From Streptomyces sp. NRRL B-3428 (GTDB lineage: Bacteria; Actinomycetota; Actinomycetes; Streptomycetales; Streptomycetaceae): 64,000 nucleotides of DNA. Of this stretch, positions 7,910-18,030 are shown piece by piece. A program made the translations under genes and the position numbers. Positions within the stretch are counted from its first letter, which is position 1. The number at the start of each line of letters is the position of its first letter. The notes under the pieces are model-generated. The model was not told the DNA's origin. It made no database searches and saw only the letters and a list, made by a program, of their open reading frames with translations. Location of the stretch: the NCBI GenBank assembly GCA_000721375.1, contig JOGW01000013.1, positions 164,450 through 228,449 of the forward strand. Direction: 5' to 3'.

Positions 7910-8572
7910 ATGACCGCCGAGCTAGAACTCCGCGAGGTCCGGGTCCGCTACGGCCCCCTGGAAGCCCTGCACGGCGTCAGCCTCACGACCGCCCACCCGG
8001 GCGTGACCGTGCTCCTCGGCCGCAACGGCTCGGGCCGCACCACGGCGCTGCGCACCCTGGCCGGCACGCTGCGCCCCGCCGAGGGACGCGTGCTGTGGCG
8101 GGGGCGGGACATCACCCGCACCCCCGCCCACGAACGCGCCGCGCAAGGTCTCCGCTTCGTACCCGACCGCCAGGCGGTCTTCGGTTCACTGACCCTCGGG
8201 CAGAACCTGGAACTGGCCGCTCCCGAAGGCGATTTCAGCTCCGCCTTCGCCACGTACCCCGAACTGGAGCCCCTGCTCCGGCGCCGCGCCGCCACCCTCT
8301 CGGGCGGCGAGCAGCGCATGCTGGCGGTCGCCGGAGCACTGCTCGCCCGCCCGCGTGTCCTGCTCCTGGACGAACCGACCCAGGGGATGTCCCCCGCCGT
8401 GACGGCCCGTACCTACGAACGTCTCGCCGGCCTCGACGTCTGCGTCGTCACCGCGGAACAACGACTGCCTCCGGCGCTGCGCACCGCGACCCGCACGCTC
8501 CTCGTGCACGAACTGCGCCGCGGCGCCGTGGTGTTCAGCGGCGAGGCGGCCGAGCTGCCGGCCGCACACTGA
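7910..8572 (+). CDS. LivF-like ATP-binding protein with Arg in place of the Walker A Lys
   Basis: Second nucleotide-binding domain of the Liv-type importer, 220 residues. Walker A reads GRNGSGRTT (37-45): the catalytic lysine is arginine at residue 43 (codon CGC at 8036-8038). The signature LSGGE (130-134) and Walker B LLLDEPTQGMS are canonical, and the family-typical EQ replaces the H-loop histidine. It lies 50 nt behind the fused LivHMG gene in the same operon. The altered P-loop pairs spatially with the degenerate signature of LivG, leaving one canonical and one degenerate composite ATP site (see findings). Confidence 0.9.
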   Translation: MTAELELREVRVRYGPLEALHGVSLTTAHPGVTVLLGRNGSGRTTALRTLAGTLRPAEGRVLWRGRDITRTPAHERAAQGLRFVPDRQAVFGSLTLGQNLELAAPEGDFSSAFATYPELEPLLRRRAATLSGGEQRMLAVAGALLARPRVLLLDEPTQGMSPAVTARTYERLAGLDVCVVTAEQRLPPALRTATRTLLVHELRRGAVVFSGEAAELPAAH

Positions 8573-8580
8573 CAGCGGCA

Positions 8581-8604
8581 CGGCGACACGGCGACACGGC
8601 GACA
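8581..8604. repeat. Three tandem copies of an 8-bp unit
   Basis: CGGCGACA occurs three times in a row just after the LivF stop codon. It lies in the short convergent spacer between LivF and the Rpf gene. No function is seen. Confidence 0.6.
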
Positions 8605-8613
8605 GCCCCAGAC

Positions 8614-9222
<609 letters not shown>

Positions 9223-9278
9223 TCACGCTAAACAGCGCCACGGCGGGGACAGCGGATGCCGCGCCCCGGTGCGGGGCA

Positions 9279-9308
9279 GCCCCACCCGGTCGGAGGACCA
9301 GGTGGGGC
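9279..9308 (-). terminator. Hairpin after the Rpf/LysM gene
   Basis: Arms GCCCCACC (9279-9286) and GGTGGGGC (9301-9308) with a 14-nt loop, flanked by further complementary GGTGCG/CGCACC-type sequence. It lies just downstream of the stop codon of the Rpf gene at 9345 on the minus strand. Confidence 0.5.
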
Positions 9309-9344
9309 GCACCGCGCCGCTGATCGGCGGATCGGTCTCTGCGC

Positions 9345-10586
<1,242 letters not shown>

Positions 10587-11357
10587 GTGCAGCGCATGCT
10601 CGACGTCAGCGACGACGTACGCGCCGAGATCGGCGACGAGGAGGCCGACCGCCTGCTCACCGGCGACAACTCCCCGGGCAGCTATGACTGCACGTCCTGC
10701 CGTACCCCGGGCGACAGCCAGCAGGAGCGGACCAGCACCGTGCTGTTCGTCGGCGACGAGACCGCCGTGCTCGCCTTCGCCCACGCCGGCTGTCTGCCCT
10801 CGCAGGTCGTCCAGGTGCCCGAGGAGCAGCTGCAAGGCGCCGTCCAGTCCATCACCGGCGGCGAGGCGGCCGAGCAGGACGAGCCCGAGCAGGCCGTGCT
10901 CGGTGTGACCAGCGGCCTCGTCCTCCTGGAGGGCGAGCTGCACCCGGCGCTCGTCGTCGAGCCCACCGGACCGATCGCCCGGCCCGGCTCGATCGGCGGC
11001 GGCGACGACTTCCTGCCGCTCCTGATCGAGCAGGGCTTCATGCCGGTCAGCCAGGTCAGGGACGTGCCGTCCACGCTGAGCGGCTGGTCCGTGCTGCTCG
11101 CGATGGGCCAGCTGCACGCCGTGCTCCAGCCCGGCGAGACCGGCGGCCAGGTGGCCTGGTGGCAGGCGCATCAGCCGCTCCATGTCACCGAGGGCTGGCG
11201 GGCCGCGGCCAACAAGACCAACACGGTCCTGGTGTTCGCCGCCCCCGTCGGCTCCATCGGCCGCCAGCCCCGCGAGGATCTGCTGCGCGACGCCCTGGAC
11301 AAGGCCGCGGCCAACGGTCAGCTCGTCACCGCGTCCATGCCGCTGGCCGGGACGTGA
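10587..11357 (+). CDS. Conserved actinobacterial protein of unknown function
   Basis: A soluble acidic protein of 256 residues with no signal peptide or transmembrane segment. It has a CxxC pair (YDCTSCRT) near residue 35, and a later CLPSQ; otherwise no motif is recognised. The C-terminal half (AMGQLHAVLQPGETGGQVAWWQAHQPLHV ... LLRDALDKAAANGQLV in parts) looks like a compact alpha/beta domain. GTG start with GAGGAG upstream. It overlaps the following gene by GTGA, so both are made together. No function is assigned. Confidence 0.75.
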   Translation: MQRMLDVSDDVRAEIGDEEADRLLTGDNSPGSYDCTSCRTPGDSQQERTSTVLFVGDETAVLAFAHAGCLPSQVVQVPEEQLQGAVQSITGGEAAEQDEPEQAVLGVTSGLVLLEGELHPALVVEPTGPIARPGSIGGGDDFLPLLIEQGFMPVSQVRDVPSTLSGWSVLLAMGQLHAVLQPGETGGQVAWWQAHQPLHVTEGWRAAANKTNTVLVFAAPVGSIGRQPREDLLRDALDKAAANGQLVTASMPLAGT

Positions 11358-11803
11358 CGGCGGCTGACCCCAGCGCGAGCCGGGAAGTGATCACGGCCGG
11401 TACCGGTACGGCCCGTGAGGCGAGGTCCGTGCTGCGGACCGTGAGGTCGATGCGGCCTGTCCCGCATCCCAACAGGCGTGGGGTCGTTGGCACCTACGTG
11501 CAGCCTTACGACCCCTCCCGCCACCCCATCCCCGGTATGCGGCCCTCCGGGGAAACTCCCCCGAGCGCCTCCGCCACCCCGATCTACGACGAGCTCTACG
11601 CGGAGTGGCGCCGGTCGTTCAAGGCACTGCCTGGGGACCGGTCAGGCGAGGATGACCTGGGCTTCACGGCCTTCGGCAACATGTCACACGGCCCGTCGCG
11701 CCATGCGCACCACGAACCACCACCGCCTACGTGGCAGCACCTGTCGCACCGTCCGAGCGGCTTCCCGGCAGCGCTGCCGCCGGGTCCTCGGCGAGAGCGG
11801 TAA
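11354..11803 (+). CDS. Hypothetical Pro/His-rich protein coupled to the preceding gene
   Basis: A protein of 149 residues whose GTG start overlaps the stop of the upstream gene (GTGA). It is basic at the N-terminus, then contains GVVGTYVQPYDPSRHPIPGM and PIYDELYAEWRRSFKALPGD, and ends in a His/Pro-rich tail (SRHAHHEPPPPTWQH). Codon use has the normal third-position GC bias, which supports a real gene. No domain is recognised; the coupling suggests a common process with the CxxC protein. Confidence 0.6.
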   Translation: MTAADPSASREVITAGTGTAREARSVLRTVRSMRPVPHPNRRGVVGTYVQPYDPSRHPIPGMRPSGETPPSASATPIYDELYAEWRRSFKALPGDRSGEDDLGFTAFGNMSHGPSRHAHHEPPPPTWQHLSHRPSGFPAALPPGPRRER

Positions 11804-11831
11804 GCCCTCCCGTACGACATCTCGTGCGACA

Positions 11832-11871
11832 TACGAAAGCCCACCGGGCAGACGCCTGGTGGGCTTTCGTA
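11832..11871. terminator. Bidirectional terminator between convergent genes
   Basis: A perfect 14-bp stem, TACGAAAGCCCACC (11832-11845) and GGTGGGCTTTCGTA (11858-11871), encloses a 12-nt loop. It sits 29 nt after the plus-strand hypothetical gene and 19 nt from the end of der, so it serves both. Confidence 0.85.
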
Positions 11872-11889
11872 CGTTCAAGTACCGGTTGC

Positions 11890-13371
11890 CTACTTCTTCT
11901 TGCTGCGCTTCTCGCGTACGCGCACCGAGATGTGGATCGGCGTGCCCTCGAAGCCGAACTCCTCACGCAGACGGCGCTCGATGAAGCGCCGGTAGCCCGC
12001 CTCGATGAACCCGGAGGCGAAGAGCACGAAGCGCGGGGGCTTCGTGCCGGCCTGCGTACCGAAGAGGATGCGCGGCTGCTTGCCACCGCGCACCGGGTGC
12101 GGGTGGGCGGCGACAAGCTCACCGAGGAAGGAGTTCAGACGGCCGGTCGGCACGCGCGTCTCCCAGCCCTGGATGGCCGTCTCGATCGCCGGGACCAGCT
12201 TCTCCATGTGGCGGCCGGTGCGGGCGGACACGTTCACGCGCGGCGCCCAGGCGACCTGGCCGAGCTCGGTCTCGATCTCGCGCTCGAGGTAGTAGCGGCG
12301 CTCCTCGTCGAGGGTGTCCCACTTGTTGTACGCCATGACGATCGCGCGTCCGGCCTCGACGGCCATGGTGACGATGCGCTGGTCCTGGACGCTGATCGAG
12401 TCCGCGCCGTCGATCAGGATGACCGCGACCTCGGCCTTCTCGACCGCGGCGGCCGTACGCAGCGAGGCGTAGTAGTCGGCACCGGACTGCAGGTGAACCT
12501 TCTTGCGGATACCGGCCGTGTCGATGAACTTCCAGGTGACACCGCCGAGCTCGATCAGCTCGTCGACCGGGTCGCGGGTGGTGCCGGCCATCTCGTTGAC
12601 GACGACGCGGTCCTCCTTCGCGACCTTGTTCAGGAGCGAGGACTTGCCCACGTTCGGGCGGCCGATCAGGGCGATACGGCGCGGGCCGCCGACCCCGGGA
12701 CCGCCGTAGAACTCCTGGGGCGCGTCGGGCAGCGCGGCGATGACGGCGTCGAGCATGTCGCCCGTGCCGCGGCCGTGCAGCGAGGAGACGGGGTGCGGCT
12801 CGCCGATGCCCAGGGACCACAGGGCGTACGCGTCGGCCTCGCCGCTCGGGCCGTCGACCTTGTTGGCGCAGAGCACGACGGGCTTCTTCGCCTTGCGGAG
12901 CAGCTTGACGACGGCCTCGTCGGTGTCGGTGACGCCGACGGTCGCGTCCACCACGAAGATCACGGCGTCGGCGGCCTCGATGGCGTACTCGGCCTGGGCG
13001 GCGACGGAGGCGTCGATACCGAGGACGTCCTGCTCCCAGCCGCCCGTGTCGACGGCCTTGAAACGGCGGCCCGCCCACTCGGCCTCATAGGTGACGCGGT
13101 CGCGCGTGACACCCGGCTTGTCCTCGACGACGGCCTCGCGGCGGCCGATGATGCGGTTCACCAGGGTCGACTTGCCGACATTGGGGCGGCCGACGATGGC
13201 GACCACGGGGAGCGGACCGTGTCCGGCCTCCTCGATGGCACCCTCGACCTCGTCGATGTCGAAGCCCTCTTCGGCGGCGAGCTCCATGAACTCCGCGTAC
13301 TCCGCGTCGCCGAGCGCGCCATGGTCGTGCTCGTGCTCGCCTGCGCCCTCGGCGGGGATCTGGTCGTTCAT
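11890..13371 (-). CDS. der: GTPase Der (EngA), ribosome assembly
   Basis: Essential tandem GTPase that assists 50S subunit maturation in the cytoplasm. Two G domains are visible: the first with [16 protein letters not shown] and [10 protein letters not shown], the second with [16 protein letters not shown] and [15 protein letters not shown] and NKWD are the G4 motifs. A C-terminal KH-like domain ends in a basic KKK tail. An acidic N-terminal extension of about 50 residues ([22 protein letters not shown]) is typical of actinobacterial Der. ATG 13371 was preferred because AGAGGT lies 10 nt upstream; an in-frame ATG at 13398 lacks a ribosome site. It belongs to the cmk-acyltransferase-der unit. 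Confidence 0.97.
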   Translation of the reverse strand: MNDQIPAEGAGEHEHDHGALGDAEYAEFMELAAEEGFDIDEVEGAIEEAGHGPLPVVAIVGRPNVGKSTLVNRIIGRREAVVEDKPGVTRDRVTYEAEWAGRRFKAVDTGGWEQDVLGIDASVAAQAEYAIEAADAVIFVVDATVGVTDTDEAVVKLLRKAKKPVVLCANKVDGPSGEADAYALWSLGIGEPHPVSSLHGRGTGDMLDAVIAALPDAPQEFYGGPGVGGPRRIALIGRPNVGKSSLLNKVAKEDRVVVNEMAGTTRDPVDELIELGGVTWKFIDTAGIRKKVHLQSGADYYASLRTAAAVEKAEVAVILIDGADSISVQDQRIVTMAVEAGRAIVMAYNKWDTLDEERRYYLEREIETELGQVAWAPRVNVSARTGRHMEKLVPAIETAIQGWETRVPTGRLNSFLGELVAAHPHPVRGGKQPRILFGTQAGTKPPRFVLFASGFIEAGYRRFIERRLREEFGFEGTPIHISVRVREKRSKKK

Positions 13372-13479
13372 GAAGTCCGTACCTCTGTCATCAGTCATCG
13401 ATGGACCGCACAGGTGCGCGGGCCACTACTCATCGCGATCCCACCCATTGCGGGGCGAACGCGATGCTTCAAGTCTTAC

Positions 13480-14130
13480 TCAGCGCCCCGTGAGGCGCCT
13501 GGCGTTTTCCAGGTGGCCGGTCAGCTGCTCCTGGATGCGCAGGGTGGCCTCGTCCAAGGCCTTGCGCGTACGCCGTCCGCTGCCGTCGCCCGCGTCGAAG
13601 GGGTCACCGAAGACCACGTCGATACGGCTGCGGAGCGCCGGCAGCCCCTTTATCAACCGTCCGGGACGGTCTGTGCTTCCCAGTACGGCCACCGGGACGA
13701 TCGGCGCACCGCTGCGGACCGCGAAATACGCGAGTCCGGCGCGCAGCGAGGCGAAGTCACCCTCGCCCCGGGTGCCCTCCGGGAAGATCCCGAGGACGCC
13801 GCCGGCGGTCAGCACGTCAAGGGCACGGGTGATCGCCGTGCGGTCGGCGGTCGAGCGGTCCACCTTGACCTGGCCGATCCCGGTGAGGAACGGGTCGAGG
13901 GGGCCGACGAACGCCTCCTTCTTGATCAGGAAGTGCGTGGGCCGCGGCGCCGTACCCATGACCATGGGGCCGTCCACGTTGTGCGAGTGGTTCACGGCGA
14001 GTATCACCGGGCCGCTCGCGGGCACCTTCCAGGCGCCGAGCACGCGCGGCTTCCACAGGCCGTACATCAGCCCGACGCCGATCCTGCGGCCGACCTCCGC
14101 GCCCTTCTCGGAGGAGGCGGTACCCGTCAC
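13480..14130 (-). CDS. 1-acyl-glycerol-3-phosphate acyltransferase family protein (PlsC-like)
   Basis: Membrane-associated acyltransferase of phospholipid synthesis, converting lysophosphatidate to phosphatidate, or a paralogue acting on another acceptor. The catalytic HX4D motif is seen as NHSHNVDGP near residue 47, and the acceptor-binding motif as IFPEGTRGEGDF near residue 120. Its length of 216 residues fits the family. The GTG start overlaps the cmk stop (GTGA), so the gene is translationally coupled to cmk, and der follows 108 nt after its stop. Confidence 0.92.
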   Translation of the reverse strand: MTGTASSEKGAEVGRRIGVGLMYGLWKPRVLGAWKVPASGPVILAVNHSHNVDGPMVMGTAPRPTHFLIKKEAFVGPLDPFLTGIGQVKVDRSTADRTAITRALDVLTAGGVLGIFPEGTRGEGDFASLRAGLAYFAVRSGAPIVPVAVLGSTDRPGRLIKGLPALRSRIDVVFGDPFDAGDGSGRRTRKALDEATLRIQEQLTGHLENARRLTGR

Positions 14131-14810
14131 TTCGCGGCCCGCTTCTCCTCGACCAGGGTCACGACGCACTCGATGACCTGCTGGAGCGTGAGATCGCTGG
14201 TGTCGACCTCGACCGCGTCGTCGGCCTTGGCCAGCGGCGAGGTCTTACGGCCGGAGTCGGCCGCGTCCCGCTTGAGCAGGGCCTCGCGCGTGGCCTGTAC
14301 GTCCGCGCCCTTCAGCTCACCGCTGCGGCGGGCCGCGCGGGCCTCGGGCGAGGCGGTCAGGAAGATCTTGAGGTCGGCGTCCGGCAGGACCGTGGTGCCG
14401 ATGTCACGGCCCTCGACGACGATGCCCTTCTCGGCGGCCGCGGAGATGGAGCGCTGCAGCTCGGTGATCCGGGTGCGCACCTCGGGGACGGCGCTGACCG
14501 CGCTGACCTTGGAGGTGACTTCCTGCGTACGGATCGGTCCTGCCACGTCCGTGCCGTCGACCGTGATGGTCGGGGCGGACGGGTCGGTGCCCGAGACGAT
14601 CTCCGGCTTGCCCGCTGCGGCGGCGATCGCGGCCGGGTCCGTGATGTCGATGCCGTTGTGCACCATCCACCAGGTGATCGCCCGGTACTGGGCGCCGGTG
14701 TCCAGGTAGCTGAGGCCCAGCTGCGAGGCGACGGCCTTCGAGGTGCTCGACTTGCCCGTGCCGGAGGGGCCGTCGATGGCAACGATCACTGCGGTGGCGG
14801 TGGTGTCCAC
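14127..14810 (-). CDS. cmk: Cytidylate kinase
   Basis: Phosphorylates CMP and dCMP to the diphosphates with ATP, in the cytoplasm. The P-loop is IDGPSGTGKSS near the N-terminus (residues 11-21), with YLDTGAQYRAITW, the EGRDIGTTVLPDADLKIFLTA region and a lid rich in basic residues (ASPEARAARRSGELKG). Length of 227 residues matches bacterial Cmk. The GTG at 14810 is the start that gives the expected N-terminus; upstream in-frame sequence is non-homologous. It is coupled downstream to the acyltransferase. Confidence 0.95.
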   Translation of the reverse strand: MDTTATAVIVAIDGPSGTGKSSTSKAVASQLGLSYLDTGAQYRAITWWMVHNGIDITDPAAIAAAAGKPEIVSGTDPSAPTITVDGTDVAGPIRTQEVTSKVSAVSAVPEVRTRITELQRSISAAAEKGIVVEGRDIGTTVLPDADLKIFLTASPEARAARRSGELKGADVQATREALLKRDAADSGRKTSPLAKADDAVEVDTSDLTLQQVIECVVTLVEEKRAAK

Positions 14811-15051
14811 GGGGCTGGGAGCGCCTTTCGTAGGGCTGCGGTGTCTGCGGTGCGGCGTGAGAACGCCGCCCACAAGGTTACCGGCCCGGGGAGGGGCACT
14901 CTCCCGGCGGTGCGAGTGCCTCCCCGCACCTCCCTCGCCGCCTGGCCGCCTCGCCGGTTGCGGGACCGTCAGAGGCGCTGCCCGCGGGGGTGCCTGTGCC
15001 CACCCGTGCCGCCCTGCGGCACGACTGCCCACAGGTTGGGGCGGGGGAGCC

Positions 15052-16137
15052 CTACTGCCGCAGCGACCAGCCGCGATCACGCAGCGCCCCCGCCAGGGCG
15101 GGCGCCACCTTCGGATCCACCAGGAGCTGCACGACACCCGCCTGCTGCCCCGTGGCGTGCTCGATGCGGACGTCCTCGATGTTCACGCCCGCCATCCCGG
15201 CGTCCGCGAAGATCCGCGCCAGCTGCCCCGGCTGGTCGGAGATGAGGACCGCGACCGTCTCGTACGCCGTCGGCGCCGAACCGTGCTTGCCGGGCACCCG
15301 TACCTGCCCCGCGTTGCCCCGCCTCAGCACGGTCTCGATGCCGAAAGCACCGTCCTGCCGCTTGGCCTCGTCGGAGGACTGGAGCGAGCGCAGCGCCTGC
15401 ACGGTCTCGTCGAGATCGGCGGCGACATCGGCGAGCAGATCCGCGACCGGCCCCGGGTTCGCGGACAGGATGTCGATCCACATCCGCGGGTCCGAGGCCG
15501 CGATCCGCGTGACATCACGGATGCCCTGGCCACAGAGGCGTACGGCCGTCTCCTCGGCGTTCTCCAGACGCGCGGCGACCATGCTGGACACCAGGTGCGG
15601 CATATGGGAGACGAGCGCCACCGCGCGGTCGTGGGCGTCGGCGTCCATGACGACGGGGACCGCTCGGCACAGCGCGACGAGCTCAAGGGCGAGGTTCAGG
15701 ACCTCGGTCTCCGTCTCGCGCGTGGGCGTGAGCACCCACGGCCGGCCCTCGAAGAGGTCCGCGGTGGCCGCGAGCGGGCCCGAGCGCTCCTTGCCGGACA
15801 TCGGATGCGTACCGATGTACGCGGAGAGGTCGAGGCCCAGCGCCTCCAGCTCGCGCCGAGGCCCGGCCTTCACGCTGGCCACGTCCAGATACGCGCGGGC
15901 CGTACCGCGCCGCATGGCATCGGCCAGGGTCGAGGCCACATGCGCCGGCGGTACGGCGACGATCGCGAGGTCGACGGGGCCCGCGGGCGCTTCGTCGGTG
16001 CCCGCGCCGAGCGCCGCTGCCGTACGGGCCTGCTCGGGGTCGTGGTCGGCGAGATGCACGAGGACACCACGGCTCTGCAGAGCCAGTGCGGCCGAGGTGC
16101 CGATGAGTCCGGTGCCGATGACGAGGGCGGTTCTCAC
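15052..16137 (-). CDS. tyrA: Prephenate dehydrogenase with C-terminal ACT domain
   Basis: Oxidative decarboxylation of prephenate to 4-hydroxyphenylpyruvate with NAD, the committed step to tyrosine. The Rossmann motif is VIGTGLIGTSAALAL at the N-terminus; THPMSGKERSGP is the family active-site loop, with the histidine that contacts substrate. The last 75 residues (TVAVLISDQPGQLARIFADAGM) form an ACT domain, which in this family binds tyrosine for feedback control. The GTG start overlaps the aroH stop (GTGA), so chorismate mutase and dehydrogenase are made from one message. Confidence 0.95.
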   Translation of the reverse strand: MRTALVIGTGLIGTSAALALQSRGVLVHLADHDPEQARTAAALGAGTDEAPAGPVDLAIVAVPPAHVASTLADAMRRGTARAYLDVASVKAGPRRELEALGLDLSAYIGTHPMSGKERSGPLAATADLFEGRPWVLTPTRETETEVLNLALELVALCRAVPVVMDADAHDRAVALVSHMPHLVSSMVAARLENAEETAVRLCGQGIRDVTRIAASDPRMWIDILSANPGPVADLLADVAADLDETVQALRSLQSSDEAKRQDGAFGIETVLRRGNAGQVRVPGKHGSAPTAYETVAVLISDQPGQLARIFADAGMAGVNIEDVRIEHATGQQAGVVQLLVDPKVAPALAGALRDRGWSLRQ

Positions 16138-16496
16138 TGGGCGATGTCCTTGCGCAGAGCGGCGGCGGCGCCGAGGTAGACATGGGAGATCTCGGAGCGC
16201 GGCCTGTCCGACTCGATGTGCGCGAGGATCCGCACGACGCGGGGCATGGCCCCGGCGATGTCCAGCTCCTGGGCGCAGATCAGCGGGACGTCCGTGATGC
16301 CGAGGTTGCGGGCGGCGGCCGCCGGGAAGTCGCTGTGCAGATCGGGGGTCGCGGTGAACCAGACGCTGATCAGGTCGTCCGCGCTCAGGCCGTTGCGTTC
16401 GAGCACCTCGGTCAGCAGCGCGCCGACCTGCTCGTCCATGTGCCCGGCCTCGTCCTGTTCGAGTTGGACCGCGCCCCGGACCGCTCGTACCGCCAC
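16134..16496 (-). CDS. aroH: Chorismate mutase, AroH class
   Basis: Rearranges chorismate to prephenate, which is then used by the coupled TyrA. The 120-residue sequence begins VAVRAVRGAVQLEQDEAGH (the AroH-type start with its conserved Arg) and has LISVWFTATPDLHSDFPAAAAR and CAQELDIAGAMPRVVRIL, all typical of the trimeric Bacillus-type enzyme. GTG 16496 has GGAG 8 nt upstream. Its leader contains a tandem 12-bp repeat (16547-16594). Confidence 0.94.
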   Translation of the reverse strand: MAVRAVRGAVQLEQDEAGHMDEQVGALLTEVLERNGLSADDLISVWFTATPDLHSDFPAAAARNLGITDVPLICAQELDIAGAMPRVVRILAHIESDRPRSEISHVYLGAAAALRKDIAQ

Positions 16497-16546
16497 CGTG
16501 CTGCTCCTTGCCCGCGTACGCCGTGCTGCTTCGCGTGCTCGACGTG

Positions 16547-16594
16547 TGCTGGTCGTTGTGCTGGTCGTTGTGCTGGTCGTTGTGCTGGTCGTTG
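16547..16594. repeat. Four perfect tandem copies of a 12-bp unit upstream of aroH
   Basis: The unit TGCTGGTCGTTG is repeated four times without a mismatch, 50 nt upstream of the aroH start codon, in the aroH leader or promoter. A fifth partial copy starts TGCT. Units of 12 bp can change number by slippage. Confidence 0.9.
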
Positions 16595-16632
16595 TGCTCC
16601 GAACAGGTTAGTCAGCAGGTCCCCGCACACGC

Positions 16633-16666
16633 GCGCGGCGCCCGTCAGCCGAGACGGGCGCCGCGC
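16633..16666 (-). terminator. Terminator after the DUF937 gene
   Basis: A perfect 14-bp stem GCGCGGCGCCCGTC / GACGGGCGCCGCGC encloses a 6-nt loop, 14 nt after the stop of the minus-strand DUF937 gene. It separates that gene from the aroH promoter. Confidence 0.8.
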
Positions 16667-16679
16667 GAAGGAGAGGGGC

Positions 16680-17114
16680 TCAGAGGTTCTGCTGCTTCAT
16701 GAGCTCGTCCAGCGAGGTCGGCATCGAGCCCGTCGGGGTCAGCTTGTCGACGGCGCCGGGCAGCTGCGCGGCGATCTCGTTGGCCGCCTGCTCCTCGGTG
16801 ATGCCGTTCTTCTCGGCGACCTCGTGCAGGGCGTCCGAGGGCAGGGCCTGCTGGACCTGGTCGCCGGTCAGCGGCTTGTTCTCACCGGTGCCGACCCACG
16901 AGTCGGTCTGCTCGGCCAGACCCGCCTTGTTGAGTCCTTCGAGCAGTCCGGACAGCGGGTTGTTGCCGCCACCACCGGAGCCTGAGCCGCCGAGGAAGGA
17001 CTGCAGCAGCTGCGCCAGGATGTTGCCGCCGCCACTGGAGGAGCCGCCTTGTCCGCCGCCGCCGAGAAGGCCGCCCAGGATGCTGCCGAGGTCCGGTCCG
17101 CTGTTACCCGCCAT
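16680..17114 (-). CDS. DUF937/YidB-like protein
   Basis: A 144-residue protein with a Gly/Ser-rich N-terminal half (LGSILGGLLGGGGQGGSSSGG) and a helical C-terminal half (GDQVQQALPSDALHEVAEKNG, then ITEEQAANEIAAQLPGAVDKL). This arrangement matches the YidB/DUF937 family, whose molecular role is not established. ATG 17114 follows GAAAGGCGAG. The gene is monocistronic between a hairpin and a divergent promoter region. Confidence 0.85.
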   Translation of the reverse strand: MAGNSGPDLGSILGGLLGGGGQGGSSSGGGNILAQLLQSFLGGSGSGGGGNNPLSGLLEGLNKAGLAEQTDSWVGTGENKPLTGDQVQQALPSDALHEVAEKNGITEEQAANEIAAQLPGAVDKLTPTGSMPTSLDELMKQQNL

Positions 17115-17180
17115 GGTCTCGCCTTTCCAGAGTGTGGCCGGGCCCCGGCGGACGTACCGCAGGAAGACCCCCACTTAGCG

Positions 17181-17192
17181 TTGACAGGTCAA
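17181..17192. promoter_or_regulatory. Short palindrome in a divergent promoter region
   Basis: TTGACAGGTCAA, with 5-bp arms TTGAC/GTCAA, lies in the 204-bp spacer between the DUF937 gene and the divergent exported protein. It could be a half -35 element or a small operator; the support is only the symmetry. Confidence 0.25.
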
Positions 17193-17318
17193 ATGTCACC
17201 CGATCCCCGCACTCCTGCCACTTGACGCAAACCGGACCGTGCATCCCTCTGGACGGTGGCGGTCCGGGTCCGCTTGCATAGGTGGGCTCAGCTTTTTTGC
17301 GCCTCGGGGGAGGCTCGT

Positions 17319-17987
17319 ATGAAGCGTTCAGGACCCCTCTTCACCCTTCTTGCCGGGCTGCTGCTCGCGTTGGTGCTGCTGACGCTGAACGCGACCACCG
17401 GAGAGAAGCCCACCCCGGCCGGCGAGCAGGTCTCGCCGAAACCCACGCCGACTGCCGGCGCGCCCACGAGCGCGCCGCCCACGAGCGAGGCACCTTCGCC
17501 CACCCCGTCGAAGACGCAGGTGCCCGACGCTCAGTACGCGGGCCGCACCGACGACGACTCCTCGGCGATCGCGGTGACCGTGCGGGACGGAAAGGCCATC
17601 GCGTATTTCTGCGACGGCCGTAACCGCGAGTCCTGGCTCAAGGGCGATGTGGCCGACGACGGTTCGATGAAGCTCACCGGCAAGAACGGCGACACACTCG
17701 ATGCCGCGTACGCCTCGTCGAAAACCGACCGACTGACCGGCAAGGCGAGCGTCGGCAAGAAGACCTTCTCCTTCACGCTCAAGCAGGCGAAGAAGCCCTC
17801 GGGCCTCTACCGCGCGACACAGACCGTGCGCGGTGCCCGTCTCGACGGCGGCTGGATCGTGCTCTCCAACGGCGACCAGGTCGGCATCCTCACCCGTGAC
17901 GGCGTACGCGAACCGGCTCCGGAGATCGACCCCGCCGACGGTTCGGTGACCGGCGAGGAACTGACCGCCGAGCCGGTCGTCCCCTGA
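17319..17987 (+). CDS. Membrane-anchored extracytoplasmic protein of unknown function
   Basis: A 222-residue protein with an N-terminal membrane anchor or signal (LFTLLAGLLLALVLLTLNA), a Pro/Thr/Ser-rich spacer (PTPTAGAPTSAPPTSEAPSPT) and a C-terminal domain of about 130 residues. That domain contains AIAYFCDGRNRESWLKGDV and LDGGWIVLSNGDQVGILTRDG and appears beta-rich. ATG 17319 is preceded by GGGGGAGG. No function is recognised. The DUF6529-Rieske pair follows 43 nt later on the same strand, so it may be part of the same unit. Confidence 0.8.
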   Translation: MKRSGPLFTLLAGLLLALVLLTLNATTGEKPTPAGEQVSPKPTPTAGAPTSAPPTSEAPSPTPSKTQVPDAQYAGRTDDDSSAIAVTVRDGKAIAYFCDGRNRESWLKGDVADDGSMKLTGKNGDTLDAAYASSKTDRLTGKASVGKKTFSFTLKQAKKPSGLYRATQTVRGARLDGGWIVLSNGDQVGILTRDGVREPAPEIDPADGSVTGEELTAEPVVP

Positions 17988-18030
17988 CACGCCCCGAGCC
18001 AGCCCTCCGTACGAGAGGCAGGACCCTGCC

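Noticed and set aside
11731..14709. A very long plus-strand reading frame of about 990 codons
   Set aside because: It lies opposite der, the acyltransferase and cmk, whose protein motifs are unmistakable. Such antisense frames are usual in high-GC DNA.
16547..16594. CRISPR or att-site repeats
   Set aside because: A 12-bp unit without spacers is a simple tandem repeat.
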